Shown here: positions 1 through 7,403 of the stretch, piece after piece
Layout of the letters: each line of letters opens with the position of its first letter
Position numbering within the stretch: position 1 is the first letter of the stretch
Assembly: GCA_963739175.1 (NCBI GenBank)
Contig: CAVTZH010000009.1
Location: forward strand, 372,001-436,000
DNA length: 64,000 nt
Source: VAZQ01 sp963739175
GTDB lineage: Bacteria > Pseudomonadota > Alphaproteobacteria > Rhizobiales > Xanthobacteraceae
Direction of reading: 5' to 3'
Position numbers and translations under genes: made by a program
Notes under the pieces: model-generated
The model's input: the letters and a program-made list of their open reading frames with translations, nothing else
Databases searched by the model: none
What the model was told of the DNA's origin: nothing

Positions 1-616
1 CCGCGGCGGCCACGGCGATCCAGCCCTCGGCGCTCGGCGCCACCGGGCAGCGCCAGCAGCGTTGGAATTCAGCGAGAAATTCGACGTCGCTCGCGGGAAC
101 GTCGTCGACCGGCATGTCATCGATGACGATTATCCGCCCGCCCGGATCGATCGCGGACGCGAGATTGGCGATCGTGTGCGCGGGATCGGACGAGTGGATC
201 AGGCTCTCGATCGCGACCGCGACATTGTAACGGCCGGGCAGCGGCGCGTCGTAGGATGAGAGATGAAAATCGATGCGGCGCTCGAAGCCGCGCGCCTTCG
301 CAATTCCTGTGGCGCTCGTCCATTGCTCCGGCGAGATGGTGACGCCGGTCCAGTGCCCGCCGTGCACGTGCAGGCAGCGAAAGCAGGTGCCGCCGTAGCC
401 ACTGCCGGCGTCGAGCCCGCGTACCGGCGACTGCGTGGCGATATGCGGATCGACGAACTTGTAGATCGTGGTGGGCGAGAACGCGCCGGTGTCGGCGTCG
501 ATAAGGAAGCGATGGATGGTGTCGTTCTCGCGCCCCGAGAAGACCTGGAAATCCTTGTCCTTCGCGGTCCAGCGATGCAGCTCGTCATAGTAGAGCGCCA
601 CGTCCTGCGCAGACAT
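1..616 (-). CDS. SAM-dependent methyltransferase, 3' end outside window
   Basis: Reading the minus strand from the ATG at 614-616 gives an open frame of about 205 residues that runs off the window. It contains a class I methyltransferase motif I (GLDAGSGYGG, residues 67-76), a post-motif segment VAIESLIHS and the strand IIVIDDMP, so the Rossmann-type AdoMet-binding fold is clear. The family transfers a methyl group from AdoMet to a small molecule; a similarity to sugar or fatty-acid/terpene O- or C-methyltransferases is possible but the acceptor cannot be told. The first 60 residues are a typical substrate-side cap region. No strong Shine-Dalgarno precedes the start. No neighbour helps define its role. 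Confidence 0.8.
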   Translation of the reverse strand, partial: MSAQDVALYYDELHRWTAKDKDFQVFSGRENDTIHRFLIDADTGAFSPTTIYKFVDPHIATQSPVRGLDAGSGYGGTCFRCLHVHGGHWTGVTISPEQWTSATGIAKARGFERRIDFHLSSYDAPLPGRYNVAVAIESLIHSSDPAHTIANLASAIDPGGRIIVIDDMPVDDVPASDVEFLAEFQRCWRCPVAPSAEGWIAVAAA

Positions 617-950
617 GCTTTGGATTTTCCGGTTTTGCTGAAGATCAGTACGAGGGGACCAGGAGGATGGATGCTTCGGCGCCGCGGGGAGCGGCTGGGG
701 TGAGGTGGAAAACGTCGCCGCTCATGAGAGCAACTGGCGCACCTAGAAATTAAAGGTGCGCATGGAACGTGGCAACACGTCGGAATCCGCCCGCCGTTTT
801 CGGACCCTTTTCATGCGGTCTATGCCCGCGCCAGCCACGGCGCGGGGCGGCATCGCGTGGGGACATCCGAAATGATCCAGCCGCCGGCGGCGCTGGAACA
901 GCAGAGCGGCACGCCGCTTGTCGAGGTCACACGTCGATCCAGGCGGGGCG
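617..950. other. Intergenic stretch, no gene recognised
   Basis: About 330 bases between two minus-strand starts/stops. The short open frames present lack ribosome sites and protein-like composition. I see no RNA gene or strong palindrome; it probably holds the promoter of the methyltransferase. Confidence 0.5.
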
Positions 951-1148
951 CTAGCGATCCCGCACCGCGCCCAGCAGCTCGCTCCAATTGATCAGGTCGC
1001 TGTCCCGTCCCCCGCGGATCGCCGCGTAGGAGCCGTCTGACGCGTACAGGTCATGGATCAGACGGGTCATGGTCGCGACCGCACATGGGTCTTCGACACT
1101 CTCTCCTTCTGAGCTCGAGGCCTGCTCGGTGCTCTTGGTCGCAACCAT
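951..1148 (-). CDS. Small hypothetical protein (65 aa)
   Basis: A 65-residue frame starting at the ATG at 1146-1148, chosen over longer versions because a purine-rich AAGGGGGTGG ribosome site lies just upstream. The product begins MVATKSTEQASSSEGE and is Ser/Glu-rich at the N terminus, with a more regular second half (TRLIHDLYASDGSYAAIRGG). No signal peptide, membrane segment or known motif is visible. Function unknown. It may be a real small cytosolic protein or a chance frame; the good ribosome site is the main support. Confidence 0.35.
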   Translation of the reverse strand: MVATKSTEQASSSEGESVEDPCAVATMTRLIHDLYASDGSYAAIRGGRDSDLINWSELLGAVRDR

Positions 1149-1520
1149 ATCGCCACCCCCTTGATCCGACCGGCAGCGAATCCCGTACAGTGAGATTGAG
1201 ACGGAAAAGTCGGCTGCAAGTGGCAATGTTGGCACTGCGATACCGGCAAGGGTAACGCGGTACGAGATTCCACAAAAAATTTACGCGTGCTGGAACATTG
1301 CAGCGGCTGATGCGCCTGTGCGTGTGTCACCAAGCTGCGGCCGTAACGACCGCTCAACCATCTTCGCTCAAGATCAAATCAATGGCTTAGCAGTGCGGGA
1401 ACGTCCTGCCCGTAACGTCGCGTGTGGCCCGTCGGGATGCCGGCAGGGAGCGGAACGCGCGACACCCGATGATGTCGCCCGCTGGCCTGCCGCCGACCTA
1501 ACTGCAAGGAGGAGGAAGCC
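1149..1520. other. Intergenic stretch upstream of an exported protein gene
   Basis: About 370 bases with no convincing gene; the frames overlapping it are antisense to one another and lack ribosome sites. It ends in a strong AAGGAGGAGG ribosome site for the gene starting at 1521. Confidence 0.4.
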
Positions 1521-1943
1521 ATGGTGAAACTTGCTTGGATCGTCCCGCTCGCAACGCTCGCAGCCGCAACGGTGGCTGTGGCAGAAACCGCGATCCCCGA
1601 CGTGCGCGGCACCTGGAAAGGCGACAGCGAAACCATCATTCTGGGTGCCGGAAACCCGCATCATGCCGCGACCAAACCGGCGTCGCCGCGGCTCAATAGC
1701 GTTGCGTTCACGATGGTTATCAAGCAGCAGGACGGGCGCCGCTTTTCCGGCACGTTCACGTCCGTGCGCGGCAGCGATCCGATCATCGCTGTCATATCGC
1801 GCACCGGGGCGATCTACATGGTCGACGACGACGGCTACACCGTGGGCACGATGCTGGCGCCGAACCGGATGGAGCTCTGCTATCTCCAACTATCGCCGAA
1901 ATCGCGGATCGCATCCTGTACGGAGCTGACCAAGCAGCCATAA
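1521..1943 (+). CDS. Exported hypothetical protein (140 aa)
   Basis: The start is supported by a near-ideal ribosome site (AAGGAGGAGGAAGCC before the ATG). The first 22 residues form a Sec signal peptide (basic MVK, hydrophobic core, cleavage after VAVAE or AVA), so the mature 118-residue protein should be periplasmic or exported. The mature part starts with a conserved-looking PDVRGTWKGDSETIILG segment, then strands alternating with small residues (RFSGTFTSVRGSDP, GYTVGTMLAPNRMELCYLQ) that suggest a small beta-barrel. Two cysteines near the C terminus could pair. Function unknown. Confidence 0.7.
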   Translation: MVKLAWIVPLATLAAATVAVAETAIPDVRGTWKGDSETIILGAGNPHHAATKPASPRLNSVAFTMVIKQQDGRRFSGTFTSVRGSDPIIAVISRTGAIYMVDDDGYTVGTMLAPNRMELCYLQLSPKSRIASCTELTKQP

Positions 1944-2081
1944 GTCCGCTTCGGTCGGTCGTTGCTTGCGGGACGGGATGGCGCCGCGGCGCCGGCCGAA
2001 CCTACTTTAACCGCTCGTTTACCATATGACGGTATAGCTTTCCGCATTTACGACTCCGAAACGTTTGCCCAGGGGGAAGCG

Positions 2082-2582
2082 ATGGGGCTGATTCAAGAGC
2101 ATCTGCGTGATCGAGGCAGACTTTCGGCGGAGCTTGAGCAGGTGGTGCATTTCAGACGCAATCGCCCGCCTACCGAGACGAAGGCCGTAACGGCAATCGA
2201 TCTCGTCTATCAAGCGGCTGAAGTATTGCAGAGCATCGAAGATCGGTCGGCCGCAGCGGAAGCGCGCACCCACGCTCTTGCGCGACAGGCTGCCGAGCAA
2301 CTGCAGCTGGCGGAAACTCGAATCCGTGCTTTGGAGTCGGCCCAACGGGAAGCCGAGGCCAAGGCCAATGAGGCCAATGCTCGCGCCGACGAAGCAGAGC
2401 AGATGGTCAGGGCTACCGAGTTGCAGGTCGCCGCCATGGGAGATCGTCTATCAACTGCCGAGCAGCGCGCCAGAAACGCAGAGGTGCGTGCCATCGAGGC
2501 TGAAAAAATCCTCATTCGGGTCGAAGATGCGATCCGAAATCAGTTGCTTGTGAAACGGCAGACATTCGAATCGGCGGCCTGA
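2082..2582 (+). CDS. Hypothetical coiled-coil protein (166 aa)
   Basis: The ATG at 2082 is chosen because AGGGGGAAGCG lies directly upstream; the open frame extends further but without support. Residues from about 50 to 150 are a long Ala/Glu/Arg-rich heptad-like helix (AEQLQLAETRIRALESAQRE and following), predicted to form a coiled coil. No membrane segment or catalytic motif is visible. The gene lies just outside the tRNA-derived repeat that marks one end of the genomic island, so it appears to be chromosomal backbone. Function unknown; a structural or scaffold role is a guess. Confidence 0.6.
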   Translation: MGLIQEHLRDRGRLSAELEQVVHFRRNRPPTETKAVTAIDLVYQAAEVLQSIEDRSAAAEARTHALARQAAEQLQLAETRIRALESAQREAEAKANEANARADEAEQMVRATELQVAAMGDRLSTAEQRARNAEVRAIEAEKILIRVEDAIRNQLLVKRQTFESAA

Positions 2583-2678
2583 CGTTTAAAGCCAATCGCA
2601 TCGCCGCCCTCACGCGCGCATTCGAGCGCTGCTGCGCTATGCCGGCTATGGCGAGTTGGCGTGACGATAGGCGGCAAG

Positions 2679-2727
2679 TGGCGCACCCGACAAGATTCGA
2701 ACTTGTGACCTCTGCCTTCGGAGGGCA
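2679..2727 (-). repeat. Distal attachment-site repeat (partial tRNA-Arg)
   Basis: 49 bp identical to 7912-7960: it covers the CCA end, acceptor 3' strand, T-arm, variable loop and the 3' side of the anticodon arm up to the anticodon loop. Similarity stops abruptly at 2728, so this is an attachment-site duplicate and not a functional tRNA. Confidence 0.9.
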
Positions 2728-2885
2728 AATTTTAGCGGGTGCGGCCGGTTGCTAGCGATTGCGAAAAAGCTCAGAAAGCCCCATTTTTAGACCATATCTT
2801 GGTGTTTATCGTTGCTTTGGTTTGCGCGCGTTTGCGCAGATTTGCTTGCTTGCTGCTTGCTAATAGCTTGCTAGGAGAGGTTACC

Positions 2886-3304
2886 GTGGGGCGTGAGCGC
2901 ATCGGCCTGAAACACATCAAGAGCATCGGCCAGAACTCGATCATCTGGGATCGCACCGTCACCGGCTTTGGCATCCGCCGCCAGCGCAGCGATGCGGTTA
3001 TCTATTTCGTTTTCTATCGAACCAAGGACGGCCGCCAGCGGTGGCAGAAGATCGGTCGCCACGGCAACGGTTGGGATTGCGACAAGGCCCGGGAGCAAGC
3101 CCGGCAGAGATTCTGGGCGAGGTTGCGGACGGCACCGATCCGGCCAGCGTGCGGGAGCAGCATCGCCACGCGACCGTAAGCGACCTGTGCGACAAATATC
3201 TTGAAGCCGCGAAGGCCGGTCGCATCCTCAATCCGCCAGTCGCCATCGCGGTGGGTTCACTGTTCTGGGCAACACTCGCTTGGGCTATTTGGTCGCTCTC
3301 GTAG
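2886..3304 (+). pseudogene. Tyrosine-recombinase (phage integrase) remnant
   Basis: From a GTG at 2886 with AGGAGAGG upstream, the translation gives the N-terminal arm-binding domain typical of tRNA-targeting integrases (VTGFGIRRQRSDAVIYFVFY, then RWQKIGRHG). The frame then breaks near 3110 and continues in another frame as ILGEVADGTDPASVREQHRH and TVSDLCDKYLEAAKAG, the start of the core-binding domain. After about 3228 the similarity is lost, so the catalytic domain with the Arg-His-Arg-Tyr residues is absent. Its position next to the attachment repeat fits the integrase that brought in the island. It cannot be active as it stands. Confidence 0.8.
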
Positions 3305-3606
3305 ACAAAGTTAGCACAGCAATTGGTTGTCACGCGTTATCAGCGCTGATGCGATCTGCGATCCGCTCGCACTCAGACACTCGGCAGCGCAGTGAGCGTA
3401 CCAGCGCCGCTGCTGCTAACGCTCAGCAACATTCCAGATTAGAATCTCGCAGTGGGGCCCGACCACCCGGGGGACCCTCCACCGGGGGTGGGGGGTGGGG
3501 TGTGTTGCGCTTTGTCTCAGGCAATCACCGCAAAAAATTTCCTGCAAAGTTTTTCTGCATGTAAACTGTCCGCTGCTTACTGACATGTTTTTGGGGAGAG
3601 GGTTGC
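3305..3606. other. Island intergenic stretch with G-rich tract
   Basis: No gene recognised. Around 3468-3502 there is a C-run followed by G5-T-G6-T-G4, which could fold as a hairpin or G-quadruplex. It probably marks the junction where the integrase was truncated. The end of the stretch holds the leader of the small membrane protein gene. Confidence 0.4.
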
Positions 3607-3917
3607 ATGCCGAGCTTTTACAGAGAGGGACGCGGGTTCTTTGGGTGGGTGTTCCTGATCCTGTTCCTCGCGTTCAACGCATTCATGGCATTGTATCTTG
3701 TAATGGCGCTATCGATGGGAGCGAGCGCGCTCGTAAACATCGTCGGCACGGGGATCATATTGTTCGTTTGGACGTGCGGCGCGGTCATCACCGGCCTGCT
3801 GGCGCTGCTCACGCGCGGCCGTCGCATCTACTAATGTGCCTGTAAACTTTCGCTGCCAATAATTACTCAGCAATTCATCCCAAAATTCCTGCGAGAAATC
3901 TGCTGCCTGTAAACTTT
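3555..3917 (+). repeat. Three copies of a TG(C)-TGTAAACT motif
   Basis: The motif TGCATGTAAACT occurs at about 3556-3567, and TGCCTGTAAACTTT at 3837-3850 and 3904-3917. Each copy lies a short distance upstream of a plus-strand start (3607 and 3944) or directly after a stop. Spacing and repetition suggest promoter or regulator-binding elements shared by the two small membrane-protein genes. Purely a sequence observation. Confidence 0.4.
3607..3834 (+). CDS. Small putative membrane protein (75 aa)
   Basis: ATG at 3607 preceded by GGGGAGAGGG. Two hydrophobic helices are evident: residues about 12-35 (GWVFLILFLAFNAFMALYLV) and 43-67 (VNIVGTGIILFVWTCGAVIT), with basic ends (YREGRG at the N terminus, TRGRRIY at the C terminus). 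This is the layout of a two-pass inner-membrane protein with both ends in the cytoplasm. No family recognised. It sits in the tRNA-Arg island, upstream of another small membrane protein and preceded by the repeated TGTAAACT motif. Confidence 0.55.
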   Translation: MPSFYREGRGFFGWVFLILFLAFNAFMALYLVMALSMGASALVNIVGTGIILFVWTCGAVITGLLALLTRGRRIY

Positions 3918-3943
3918 AACCGCGATCCTACAGGGCTAGACCC

Positions 3944-4273
3944 ATGACCAAACTCGGCACCTATTTCAGCAATCGCCGCGCCATGATTGCTGGCGTGGTT
4001 TCGATTTCGCTGTTGTTGGGATTCTTATGGTTGGGGGTAAAAGTCTGGCTGATGATCTTCTTTGGCGACAAATTACCTGACGAACTTCCGTCGTGGCATG
4101 TGTGGCTTATGGTAATCGTAATCTTGGGGCCAATCTACTTTCTGACGCAAGCGGTAGAGCGCTGGATAGATCGCCTCCCGATCCGTGGGCCGAGGAGGCG
4201 GCTATCGAGGCTGAGGAGGAGCGTGAAGAGGAGGAGCATAAGGAGGAAGAGAGAGTTCGGCGGGCGGCGATGA
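3944..4273 (+). CDS. Putative membrane protein (109 aa)
   Basis: The first 85 residues hold two hydrophobic helices, about 14-36 (AGVVSISLLLGFLWLGVKVW) and 50-68 (VWLMVIVILGPIYFLTQAVE). The last 30 residues are almost purely Arg/Ser/Lys, which is suspicious: another frame of the same DNA from about 4175 reads as a very acidic helix (DPWAEEAAIEAEEEREEEEH) and stays open to 4455. Either this is a membrane protein with a basic tail whose TGA overlaps the next ATG (ATGA at 4270), or a base error near 4170 splits one protein made of two helices plus an acidic cytoplasmic tail. The second reading is more protein-like. Confidence 0.5.
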   Translation: MTKLGTYFSNRRAMIAGVVSISLLLGFLWLGVKVWLMIFFGDKLPDELPSWHVWLMVIVILGPIYFLTQAVERWIDRLPIRGPRRRLSRLRRSVKRRSIRRKREFGGRR

Positions 4274-4455
4274 AAAAGCGTTACCCCACCAAGGCGGACT
4301 ACAAGGCGGCAACCATTCAAGCGAAGCAGGCTGTTGCCACGCTGTTGCGGGATGACGATAGGTGGGATGCGTCGATGCGATGGCATTTTGCCGAGGTTGC
4401 GCTTATCAAAGCCGCCTTCGATGAAACCACAGTGGAACAGGCGGCCAAGGACTAA
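4270..4455 (+). CDS. Small hypothetical protein (61 aa) or C-terminal part of preceding gene
   Basis: Starts at an ATG that overlaps the previous stop (ATGA) and gives a 61-residue, well-composed protein beginning MKKRYPTKADYKAATIQAKQ, probably helical. The same frame is open upstream into the acidic Glu-rich stretch, so it may instead be the C-terminal domain of the 3944 gene after a one-base frame break. No known family. Confidence 0.4.
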   Translation: MKKRYPTKADYKAATIQAKQAVATLLRDDDRWDASMRWHFAEVALIKAAFDETTVEQAAKD

Positions 4456-4591
4456 GTTTGAAGGCAAACAACATTTTGAAAACGACCGATGAGACGGATA
4501 GCAGACAAAAGCAAACTCCCCCGCCGATCTGATCAGCGAGGGAGTTGAGGCGTTGCTACAGCGATCAAACGGCCCGAGCGAAAGCAGGCCG

Positions 4592-4827
4592 CTAAAAATC
4601 CCTCGGCGGCTTATAGGTTTCTGCCGCGTCCAAATACGTGCGCAACAGATAGTCAGCCAGTTCGTCAGGCGAATAGCGGCGATCCCGATCCTGCCGCGCA
4701 ACGTAGCCATGCGTACCCGGCTCAACAGCTCATAATCGAATTTCAAGACCCTCGTGCGGTGGGGCTCGTGGAAAGTCGTGTAGCCCGGCAAGCCCGGCAC
4801 GCTGTCCCAAAACTCCATTTCAAGCAC
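4592..4827 (-). CDS. Hypothetical gene downstream of TIR gene, frame-broken
   Basis: A GTG at 4825-4827 overlaps the last base of a stop codon in the upstream TIR gene's neighbourhood (TAGTG), suggesting translational coupling. The product starts LEMEFWDSVPGLPGYTTFHE and runs to about residue 38; a one-base shift near 4725 then gives GYVARQDRDRRYSPDELADY and a stop at 4592. Joined, this would be a protein of about 78 residues with an aromatic N-terminal half and a helical C-terminal half. No family recognised. As it follows the TIR gene so closely it may be its partner, for example an immunity or adaptor protein, but that is a guess. Confidence 0.35.
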
Positions 4828-5575
4828 TAGAGTCTCCCAGCACGTTGGCGTACGAGGTCCATCGAACCGTCATCCATAGTCCGAGACGAGAAACGGCAAA
4901 AAAGTTCGGTCCGTAACTGGGAAATTTTCGCAACTGCATTCTTGCAAGGTGGGAATTGGTCGATGCCAGCGATTTGCAGGATGCTTCTACACAATCCACG
5001 AGCGTCCGGAATGCTGCAAATCCAGCATTTGCGCCCTCCTGGCTTTCTCGAAATTTCTTCTTAGCATCCGCAAGGCCCATCTGCCGCTGAAGGCGCGCGG
5101 CTCGGTCGGCCACTGTCTCCACAGTCGGACTGCCACCAAGTTCTTGAACGCGCTGCTCAATGACGGCCGCAGCACCCTTCAACCCGAAACGACTTAATCC
5201 GTACCAAAGTCGCGTCTTGGGAAGCCACGGCGGTGCACCCTGCGGATCGCCGGTGGGGATGAAGAGTGAAAATTCGTATCCTTCTTGGAACGCTCGATTT
5301 CCGGATTGCCGTTTCTTCGATCCGTGTGAATGGAGTTTTGACCCCACTCTGGCCGGGTAGAAAACGACGACGCATCGGGCAGCGGAGCCAAACACATCGT
5401 TGAATACCTTTTCGCCGTCCTTGCCCGCAAGATTTTTCTGCTGTTCCGAGTAAAGAAACGTCCTAAAGCGATCTTGGAGATAATCGTTAAGCTCGGCTGC
5501 CTTTCCTCGTCGCTGCTGTGGAACGAAAAGGCGACATCAAAATCGAGAAGACTCGTTCGTCCATCGCTTCCTCAT
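4820..5575 (-). pseudogene. TIR-domain protein, several frame breaks
   Basis: From an ATG at 5573-5575 (GAGG upstream), piecing frames together gives DFDVAFSFHSSDEER, then AAELNDYLQDRFRTFLYSEQ, KNLAGKDGEKVFNDVF and ARCVVVFY, then RAFQEGYEFSLFIP: the beta-A, helix, BB-loop and beta-D/E pattern of bacterial TIR domains. The C-terminal 110 residues (RVQELGGSPTVETVADRAAR onward) are helical and of unknown type. TIR domains cleave NAD+ or make cyclic ADP-ribose signals, often in anti-phage defence. At least three frame breaks (near 5505, 5350 and 5315) are needed, so the gene is either decayed or affected by base-calling errors like many others here. The catalytic Glu cannot be placed with confidence. 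Confidence 0.6.
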
Positions 5576-5664
5576 TTCGTGCCTCGATTTTGCGACGGGA
5601 CATGCAGGCCCCACAAGGGCTAGCGGCTGGTCATGCCGCCGGGAATTCGTCATTCAATCCGGGC

Positions 5665-6158
5665 ATGCCCAAAACGCCCAAGCCACCAACTTTCGAGTAT
5701 CTCGATCCCGGAAGCGCCGCGCACCAAGCGCATCATCGAGGCGGCGCTTGTCCGTCAACGTGCCGTGGGAGCCTGAACAAAGCCCTGTGTGGCAGCCATC
5801 AAAGGTCGCAGAGCTTGCCGAGCGCATCGACCGGCGCGCACAACAGGGTCTTACCGTTCATCTGAAACCAGCGACTGCCCGCACCGTCGCGATGACGATG
5901 CGGCTCTATGCGGAAGGCCATCCCGATCTGCGTCAGTCGCATCCTCATCACGTCGAGGATTGGACGCAGGAGCCGCATACGGTGTTGGCCTATTGCACGA
6001 ATGCGACGTTGGCAGTCGGGGCTTGGGAGCACTACGCGCCGCAGTATCCGCAATCGCAATTTGATCGCGACGTGGGGCGGATGGATCACGCGCGGCAGCA
6101 AGCGAGCTTGATGCCGGAGCACTTGGGAAACTGTACAGTACGATTTAAAGCCAGCTGA
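5665..6158 (+). CDS. Hypothetical protein, frame-broken at N terminus
   Basis: The well-composed part is the frame open to 6158 (PWEPEQSPVWQPSKVAELAE, ARTVAMTMRLYAEGHPDL and onward, about 135 residues), probably helical and cytosolic. An upstream ATG at 5665 begins MPKTPKPPTFEYLDPGS, and a third frame gives PRTKRIIEAALVRQRAV between the two. The three pieces read naturally as one protein of about 160 residues, implying two single-base breaks near 5718 and 5760. A TTG at 5748 could start the last part alone. No known domain. It lies in the island between two TIR genes on the opposite strand. Confidence 0.45.
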
Positions 6159-6180
6159 ACTTAAGGCGTTTTCATTCCAA

Positions 6181-6690
6181 TTATGAGTGCAGTCTGTGTA
6201 TTGCGCGGGCCAGTGTCAGAATGCCCGCGACTAGCATTGCCGCTACTCCAAAATAAAAAATCGAGATCAGAGATATTGACCACCACGGGAGTTCTTGAGC
6301 CCAGAACCACTGTAGACTGAAAAATGTCAATCCCGTGTGCGCCGCGAGCAGCGCAGTGAGCCCAATAACTGCTGCCATCAAGCCCGTGGATTTCGCCCAT
6401 CCTTCAATCGCCTGGCAGACCTGCACAATGATTATGAAAAATATCATCAGTATCCCGTGCACGGGTAGAATGTAATTCCGCCCAGTGGTGAGCCAGTCGC
6501 TGATGAGGCCGACAAGAAACCAGCCAAGCATCACGAGGAAGAAAAGGAAGCCACAGACGAAAATGGCAGCTACTATTAGAAATACCGCAGCCGCCGCAGC
6601 TGCCTGCCTTTTAGCACGCTCGGTCCCAAGCCGATAGGCGCGTAGGTTGAGATAGGACAAGATCGCGCCACCACTGCCGACTACTGCCAT
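6181..6690 (-). CDS. Multi-pass membrane protein next to TIR gene (169 aa)
   Basis: The ATG at 6690 follows AACGGAGGCTTT, a good ribosome site, 31 bases after the TIR gene's stop, so the two look like one transcription unit. The protein has at least four hydrophobic helices: one near the start (FMAVVGSGGAILSYL), a long one (AAAVFLIVAAIFVCGFLFFL), one with an Ile run (ILMIFFIIIVQV), and two near the C terminus (GLMAAVIGLTALLAAHTGLT and ISLISIFYFGVAAMLVAGIL). A basic loop (YRLGTERAKRQA) follows the first helix. No family recognised. By position it could be the membrane effector or anchor of a TIR-based system; that is inference. Confidence 0.65.
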   Translation of the reverse strand: MAVVGSGGAILSYLNLRAYRLGTERAKRQAAAAAAVFLIVAAIFVCGFLFFLVMLGWFLVGLISDWLTTGRNYILPVHGILMIFFIIIVQVCQAIEGWAKSTGLMAAVIGLTALLAAHTGLTFFSLQWFWAQELPWWSISLISIFYFGVAAMLVAGILTLARAIHRLHS

Positions 6691-6721
6691 AAAGCCTCCG
6701 TTTACAAGTGTTTCACTTGCT

Positions 6722-7385
6722 TCACTTAAGCCCCACGGCAACCAACCCAAGGTACGCCAAGGCCAAGATGCTAACGCCGATGCTGCCAATGATGAGACTG
6801 CCTCGAAAGAACGACCGGGCTTTCTTGATGTCCGAGTAGTCGGCTGTTTCCTCCGCCGTCACCGCTGCTTTCTCCGCCGTCACCACTGCTTCGCGTGGGT
6901 GATGTGAGAGATCAGGGGGCGCGGCCGCGGACCGATTGATGGATCGCACGAACCGGGTCATGTGAGCATGGAAGTCGCGGCCGCTGTCTACGTTGGCGGC
7001 TTGCCGGAACGCAAAGGCCTCCATGCTCTCCGGCAGATCGGACAGCTTGGGCATCGGCGCGCCATCGATCAGAACTGGAATGACTGGCGTGCCTTGGGCC
7101 AGGGCAGTCTCGATCTCGATGCGCACCCAATCGGTCGGATCGAACAGCCGTGTCCGTCCGCTCTCATCAGCGGCGAGCCAGTTGGGCCCGATGACTGCGA
7201 GCAGAGCGTCACATTGGCCGAGAATTTGACGCAGATGGTCTCGGAAATCTGTTCCGAACGGGGATCGGAATTGATATCCAACAAAGACATTGGTCTTGCC
7301 AAGACTTTTTTGCAGTCGGTCAAGAATACGGCCGGTGATCCATTGCGAAGTCACTTCTGCGATACGAGACGATGACGGTAGGCAT
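6722..7385 (-). CDS. TIR-domain protein with C-terminal membrane helix
   Basis: A start at 7383-7385 gives MPTVIVSYRRSD, the beta-A strand of TIR domains; a one-base break near 7350 then continues SQWITGRILDRLQKSLG, NVFVG, FGTDFRDHLRQILGQCDALL, AVIGPNWL and DWVRIEIETALAQGTPVIPV. This is the TIR_2-type pattern, with the conserved WVRIEIE helix and the PVIPVL strand. After a linker, residues from about 180 form a single hydrophobic helix (SLIIGSIGVSILALAYLGLV), placing the TIR domain at the inner membrane. It is followed closely by a multi-pass membrane protein. Bacterial TIR proteins commonly act as NAD+-consuming enzymes or signal makers in phage defence; activity here is untested. The segment GYQFRSP may hide another base error. 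Confidence 0.75.
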
Positions 7386-7403
7386 GTAGCTCAGGCCAAC
7401 GGT

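Noticed and set aside
2679..2727. A second tRNA-Arg gene
   Set aside because: Only the 3' half matches; the D-arm and 5' acceptor strand are missing. It is an attachment-site duplicate.
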